Assembly (NCBI GenBank): GCA_910578765.1
Contig: CAJTRW010000023.1
Coordinates: 7,183-14,430, forward strand
Direction of reading: 5' to 3'
From: an uncultured Christensenella sp.
GTDB lineage: Bacteria > Bacillota > Clostridia > Christensenellales > Borkfalkiaceae
Length of the DNA: 7,248 nucleotides
Positions 4,840 to 7,248 of the stretch are shown in pieces. The stretch's first letter is position 1. Each line of letters begins with the position of its first letter. The translations under genes were made by a program, and so were the position numbers. The notes under the pieces are model-generated. The model saw only the letters and a program-made list of their open reading frames with translations, was not told where the DNA came from and did not search any database.

Positions 4840-6023
4840 GACCTTGCCTCCTTTAAAAGAGTGAACGAACCGCACACCGCAACCGTGCCCGTTTTCGCCT
4901 TATCCAACGCGGCGGCTATGCCGTCCGCTTTGATTACGCGTTTAAAATATTTTGCGCATGCGGCGTAAACATCGTCCGCGGAAAGCGCACGCGGCGACGG
5001 ACACCGCACGCATATAACGTTTTCCGCCGTAGCGGAAAGCCGTTTCAGACAGCCGTCGATATCTTTGTCGGAAAGACAGCCGTAAACCGCCGTTACGTTT
5101 TCGGGATTTTCGTTTTTCAGAAATCCGCAAACGGGCGCAAACGCCGCCGGATTGTGCGCGCCGTCAAGCACGTATTTTACTCCGCCCGAGATAATCACTT
5201 CTATCCTGCCGCGTAAATCCGCTTCCGAAATTCCCTTTTTTATCGCCTTGCCGTCTATGCCTATCGCATGCGCCGCGGCTATCGCCGCAGCGGCGTTATA
5301 GGGCTGGGCATGCCCGAGCATTTTGGTAACGTATCTTTCCCCTCTGACCGAAAAAGCCGTGTTATCGCCGTAAACCGTTTCGCGCGGAGCCTCCGCAATT
5401 TCCGCCCCGACAGAGCGGAAATATTTTTCCGCCGCCTCCGTTTGCAGACTGTTGACCACGGCGGGACAGCCGCGGATTATTCCGGCTTTCTGCGCGCATA
5501 TCTTTTCGACCGTGTCGCCCAGGTAAGCGGTATGCTCCAACGACACGGAATTTATTATAGCAACCAGTTTGTTTTCCGCCGCGTTCGTGGCGTCCGTAAG
5601 CCCGCCCAGACCGCACTCTATTACGGCGTACTCGCACCCCTCTTTATAAAAGGCGTAAAACGCCGCCGCCGTCTCGGTCTCGAACGCCGTAGGAGAAAGC
5701 CCGTCGGACGCAGATAAAACTTTGTCGATATATCCGTTTACTTTGTCATGAGTCAAAGGAACGCCGTCTACGGTAAACTGCTCGCAATAGTCGTAAACGG
5801 CGGGCGAAGTAAACGTTCCCGTCCGCTTGCCCGCAGCAAGCAGGATACGAGTCATATATTCGCATACGGAACCTTTGCCGTTACTGCCCGCCACGTGGAT
5901 AATTTTCAGTTTTTTATCCGGACAGGATAGCCTGTCCAGAAGCGCGCGCGTCACCTGCGTGCCGAAACGCATCTCGCCGCGGTTGAAATTTTCCGCCGTA
6001 AAAACCGGACCTCCGTACCTCAA
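4818..6023 (-). CDS. folC: Folylpolyglutamate synthase / dihydrofolate synthase, TTG start
   Basis: FolC adds glutamate to dihydropteroate and to reduced folates using ATP, making and retaining cellular folates. The 401 residues contain the P-loop GSNGKGS (46-52), TSPAVYDYCEQF (72-83), FETETAAAF (114-122), ECGLGGLTDATN (136-147), KAGII (179-183), HAQPYNA (238-244), GRIE (272-275) and DGAHNPAA (287-294), and finish with a normal Mur-ligase-like C-terminal domain. The usual SxDH is SLEH here (161-164). No domain is missing, in contrast to the genes that follow it. The start is TTG at 6023, backed by GGAGG 5 nt upstream; the next in-frame Met (residue 18) has no such site and would remove part of the N-terminal family region. 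It is the first gene of the fol operon, with its own promoter at 6048-6076. Because FolC is needed to polyglutamylate imported folates as well, its integrity does not by itself prove de novo synthesis. Confidence 0.93.
   Translation of the reverse strand: MRYGGPVFTAENFNRGEMRFGTQVTRALLDRLSCPDKKLKIIHVAGSNGKGSVCEYMTRILLAAGKRTGTFTSPAVYDYCEQFTVDGVPLTHDKVNGYIDKVLSASDGLSPTAFETETAAAFYAFYKEGCEYAVIECGLGGLTDATNAAENKLVAIINSVSLEHTAYLGDTVEKICAQKAGIIRGCPAVVNSLQTEAAEKYFRSVGAEIAEAPRETVYGDNTAFSVRGERYVTKMLGHAQPYNAAAAIAAAHAIGIDGKAIKKGISEADLRGRIEVIISGGVKYVLDGAHNPAAFAPVCGFLKNENPENVTAVYGCLSDKDIDGCLKRLSATAENVICVRCPSPRALSADDVYAACAKYFKRVIKADGIAAALDKAKTGTVAVCGSFTLLKEARSWIEKRL
4847..4854 (-). promoter_or_regulatory. Strong ribosome binding site of the small folE-like ORF
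   Basis: AAAGGAGG is a full match to the 16S rRNA 3' end, 7 nt before the ATG at 4839, and lies inside the folC coding region. A site this strong supports that the 45-codon ORF is, or recently was, a translated gene. Confidence 0.75.
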
Positions 6024-6028
6024 AACTC

Positions 6029-6033
6029 CCTCC
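6029..6033 (-). promoter_or_regulatory. Ribosome binding site deciding the TTG start of folC
   Basis: GGAGG (within GGAGGGAG, 6026-6033) lies 5 nt upstream of the TTG at 6023. No ATG or GTG in frame upstream competes with it. Confidence 0.8.
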
Positions 6034-6047
6034 GTTTAACCGTAAAT

Positions 6048-6076
6048 ATTATAGCACACGGCGAGCGCATAAGCAA
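6048..6076 (-). promoter_or_regulatory. Promoter of the folate operon (extended -10)
   Basis: On the - strand TGCTATAAT gives a perfect TATAAT (6048-6053) with an extended -10 TG. TTGCTT (6071-6076) at a 17-bp spacing is a partial -35 (3 of 6, with the key TTG). Transcription would start near 6041, leaving only about 18 nt before the folC TTG, just enough for the ribosome binding site. No riboswitch fits in such a leader. Confidence 0.65.
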
Positions 6077-6110
6077 GAATATTGAATTTAATTTTGTACA
6101 AACTTATATT

Positions 6111-6785
6111 ATGGCTATCGTTTTTATTCGCACGGCGATTATATTCATAACTTTGCTGCTTGTAATGCGCCTTATGGGAAAAAGCCAGATAGGCGAAATG
6201 CAGCCTTTTGAATTTGTAATAACGCTGCTTATCGCAGAGCTTGCCTGCATACCCATGGCGGACACGTCTATTCCGTTACTTTACGGAATTATCGCCATAA
6301 TAGCAATATTTATCCTGCACCAGATTGTTCTGCTTATAGACACCTGGTTTAAACCTATGAAAACGGTGATATGCGGCTCCCCCGCGGTGGTGATAAATAA
6401 AAACGGTCTTGACGAATACCAGTTAAAGAAAAACAATCTCGACATAAGCGACCTTATCGAAAGCATGCGCGTTGCTGGGTATTTTTCCCTTGACGACGTA
6501 TATTACGGCATTTACGAGGCGAACGGAAGCTTTTCCGCGCTGGAAAATCCGGACAAGTCGACTTCTTCCCTGTCGTTGCTTTTAATAGAAAACGGAAAAG
6601 CGGACAAAAAAAATCTCGCCGTGTGCGGAATGACGCAGGACGAAATACAAAGCTTTTTAAAGGAACAGAACACAAAATTGAAAGACGTGCTGGTTATGAC
6701 GCTTAACAGCGAGGGCAGAATTTACTTTCAGAAGAAAGGCGAAAAATATAAAATTCTTAAAACGGAGGTCAAGCGCGAATGGTAA
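6111..6785 (+). CDS. DUF421 (YetF-like) membrane protein
   Basis: A 224-residue protein of the DUF421/YetF family, whose biochemical role is not established; some members are linked to sporulation or stress in Bacillus. Three hydrophobic segments (about 4-20, 33-49 and 54-77) are followed by a soluble domain. Family marks are the RLMGKSQIGEMQPFEFVI region (20-37), CGSPAVVINKNG (88-99) and DLIESMRVAGYFSLDDVYYG (114-133). The ATG at 6111 begins right at the first membrane segment, as expected, but has no Shine-Dalgarno and no in-frame alternative start upstream. The gene is divergent from folC across an 87-bp spacer and overlaps the DUF4363 gene by 7 nt. I see no sign of decay here. Confidence 0.88.
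   Translation: MAIVFIRTAIIFITLLLVMRLMGKSQIGEMQPFEFVITLLIAELACIPMADTSIPLLYGIIAIIAIFILHQIVLLIDTWFKPMKTVICGSPAVVINKNGLDEYQLKKNNLDISDLIESMRVAGYFSLDDVYYGIYEANGSFSALENPDKSTSSLSLLLIENGKADKKNLAVCGMTQDEIQSFLKEQNTKLKDVLVMTLNSEGRIYFQKKGEKYKILKTEVKREW
6764..6769 (+). promoter_or_regulatory. Ribosome binding site of the DUF4363 gene inside the DUF421 gene
   Basis: GGAGGT lies 9 nt before the ATG at 6779 and within the last codons of the upstream gene, so the second gene is translated from the shared transcript. Confidence 0.7.
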
Positions 6786-7156
6786 AATCCGTAATTTACA
6801 CTCTTGCCGCGCTCGCCCTGTGTATAGGCACGTTTATCGGCGTGGAAATTTATACCAAAAAACAGTTTAAAGACTTTGAAAACGCCGTCGATACCCTGTA
6901 TAAAAAGGTTGATGCAAACACCGCCGACAGGGAGGACGGCTACGCCGTGAGGACGCTTTGGGCAGACAAAAAAAGTAAGCTGCACGTCTTCGTCCCGCAC
7001 AACGATATTTCTTATATAGATTACTGGCTGAGCGAGGCGTGCGGACTTATCTACGAGGGCGAATACGGGCTTGCCCTCGGAAAAATAGAAGTCCTCAAAG
7101 AAATAGTTAAAAACCTGCCCGACGCGTATACGTTAAAGCTTGAAAATATTTTTTAA
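6779..7156 (+). CDS. DUF4363 family membrane-anchored protein
   Basis: A 125-residue protein with one N-terminal hydrophobic helix (about 4-24), uncleaved-anchor-like, and a mostly helical remainder. The pattern W...KK.KLHVFVPHNDI (residues 61-77) and the ending LKLENIF resemble DUF4363, a family of unknown function that often follows a DUF421 gene in Clostridia. The 7-nt overlap with the DUF421 gene (ATGGTAA) suggests the two products act together at the membrane. The assignment rests on context as well as on these motifs; the molecular role is unknown. Confidence 0.75.
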   Translation: MVKSVIYTLAALALCIGTFIGVEIYTKKQFKDFENAVDTLYKKVDANTADREDGYAVRTLWADKKSKLHVFVPHNDISYIDYWLSEACGLIYEGEYGLALGKIEVLKEIVKNLPDAYTLKLENIF

Positions 7157-7159
7157 AAA

Positions 7160-7248
7160 TTATTCGTATTCGTCGTAGCTGCGTCTGTCGTGCGGCGGCG
7201 GGCAGTGGTCGGGCGGACATTTCGGCGGATGCTTCGGCGGGCAGTCGG
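7160..7248 (-). CDS. 3' end of an unknown protein with a Cys/Pro/His-rich tail (partial)
   Basis: On the - strand an open frame enters from the right edge and ends at TAA 7160-7162. The last 28 residues comprise a CPPK-HPPK-CPPD type four-residue repeat (three Cys, with His and PP pairs), then a CPPPHDRRSYDEYE tail. The stop lies 3 nt from the convergent DUF4363 stop, a typical gene-end spacing. The start and the rest of the protein are outside the window. I cannot assign a function; metal binding by the Cys/His repeat is conceivable. The GC-rich repeat could give an open frame by chance, so confidence is moderate. Confidence 0.5.
   Translation of the reverse strand, partial: DCPPKHPPKCPPDHCPPPHDRRSYDEYE

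Noticed and set aside
5268..5717. + strand open frame of 149 codons inside folC
   Set aside because: Antisense to conserved folC motifs, no ribosome binding site, Arg-rich composition typical of a shadow frame.
6024..6110. Riboswitch such as a THF element in front of folC
   Set aside because: The leader from the predicted start to the TTG is only about 18 nt, and the whole spacer of 87 bp shows no suitable stems.
6728..7000. - strand open frame of 90 codons over the DUF421/DUF4363 junction
   Set aside because: Antisense to two supported genes, no ribosome binding site, no recognisable motif.
1..7248. CRISPR array, insertion sequence, tRNA or rRNA gene
   Set aside because: No spaced direct repeats, no transposase-like frame with terminal repeats and no cloverleaf-like or rRNA-like stretch was seen on either strand.

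Overview
The window looks like a chromosomal segment from an anaerobic Bacillota (Firmicutes) bacterium, most likely an uncultured Clostridia lineage. The grounds are strong GGAGG-type ribosome binding sites, TTG start codons, an HD-containing Ppx/GppA protein, a fused folB-folK gene, and a DUF421-DUF4363 gene pair of the kind seen in Clostridia. This placement is inference from gene content; there is no rRNA, tRNA, CRISPR array or insertion sequence here.

Layout. (1) A leftward operon at 3142-26: a Ppx/GppA-HD phosphatase gene starting at a TTG, maf (nucleotide pyrophosphatase of the Maf family), and a divergent MreB-like actin homologue. It is preceded by a good extended -10 promoter (3210-3238) and an AT-rich spacer carrying two 15-bp dyads of 7-1-7 form. 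(2) A leftward folate operon at 6023-3314: folC (TTG start), a 45-codon ORF that looks like a folE remnant, folP with an internal deletion, and a folB-folK fusion. The genes overlap (22, 4 and 14 nt), so translation is probably coupled. (3) A rightward pair at 6111-7156: a DUF421 (YetF-like) membrane protein and a DUF4363 membrane-anchored protein. (4) The 3' end of a leftward ORF with a Cys/Pro/His-rich tail, running off the right edge.

The most interesting part is the folate operon. folC looks whole, but every pathway-specific gene after it is abnormal. The folE position holds only what resemble the first ~13 and last ~25 residues of GTP cyclohydrolase I. folP lacks about 60 residues, including the DPGxGFGK pterin-binding segment, yet stays in frame. 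The folK end is split: the zero frame stops right after FVLNP, but a T TTA AAC heptamer in the correct phase sits at that point, and a -1 slip restores a family-like tail PLKQIAPHLFRD, with a 12-bp stem-loop over the same stretch. This is either a programmed -1 frameshift or a one-base loss. Together the three lesions suggest either a folate pathway being lost while folC is kept for salvaged folates, or local assembly or base-calling errors; read mapping would separate these.

In the first operon, the Ppx-like protein has an altered second phosphate loop (EIGGGSTKI instead of the usual DIGGGSTEL) and the MreB-like protein lacks the usual catalytic Glu of the EEPxAAA segment, so both may have lost or changed their activity.
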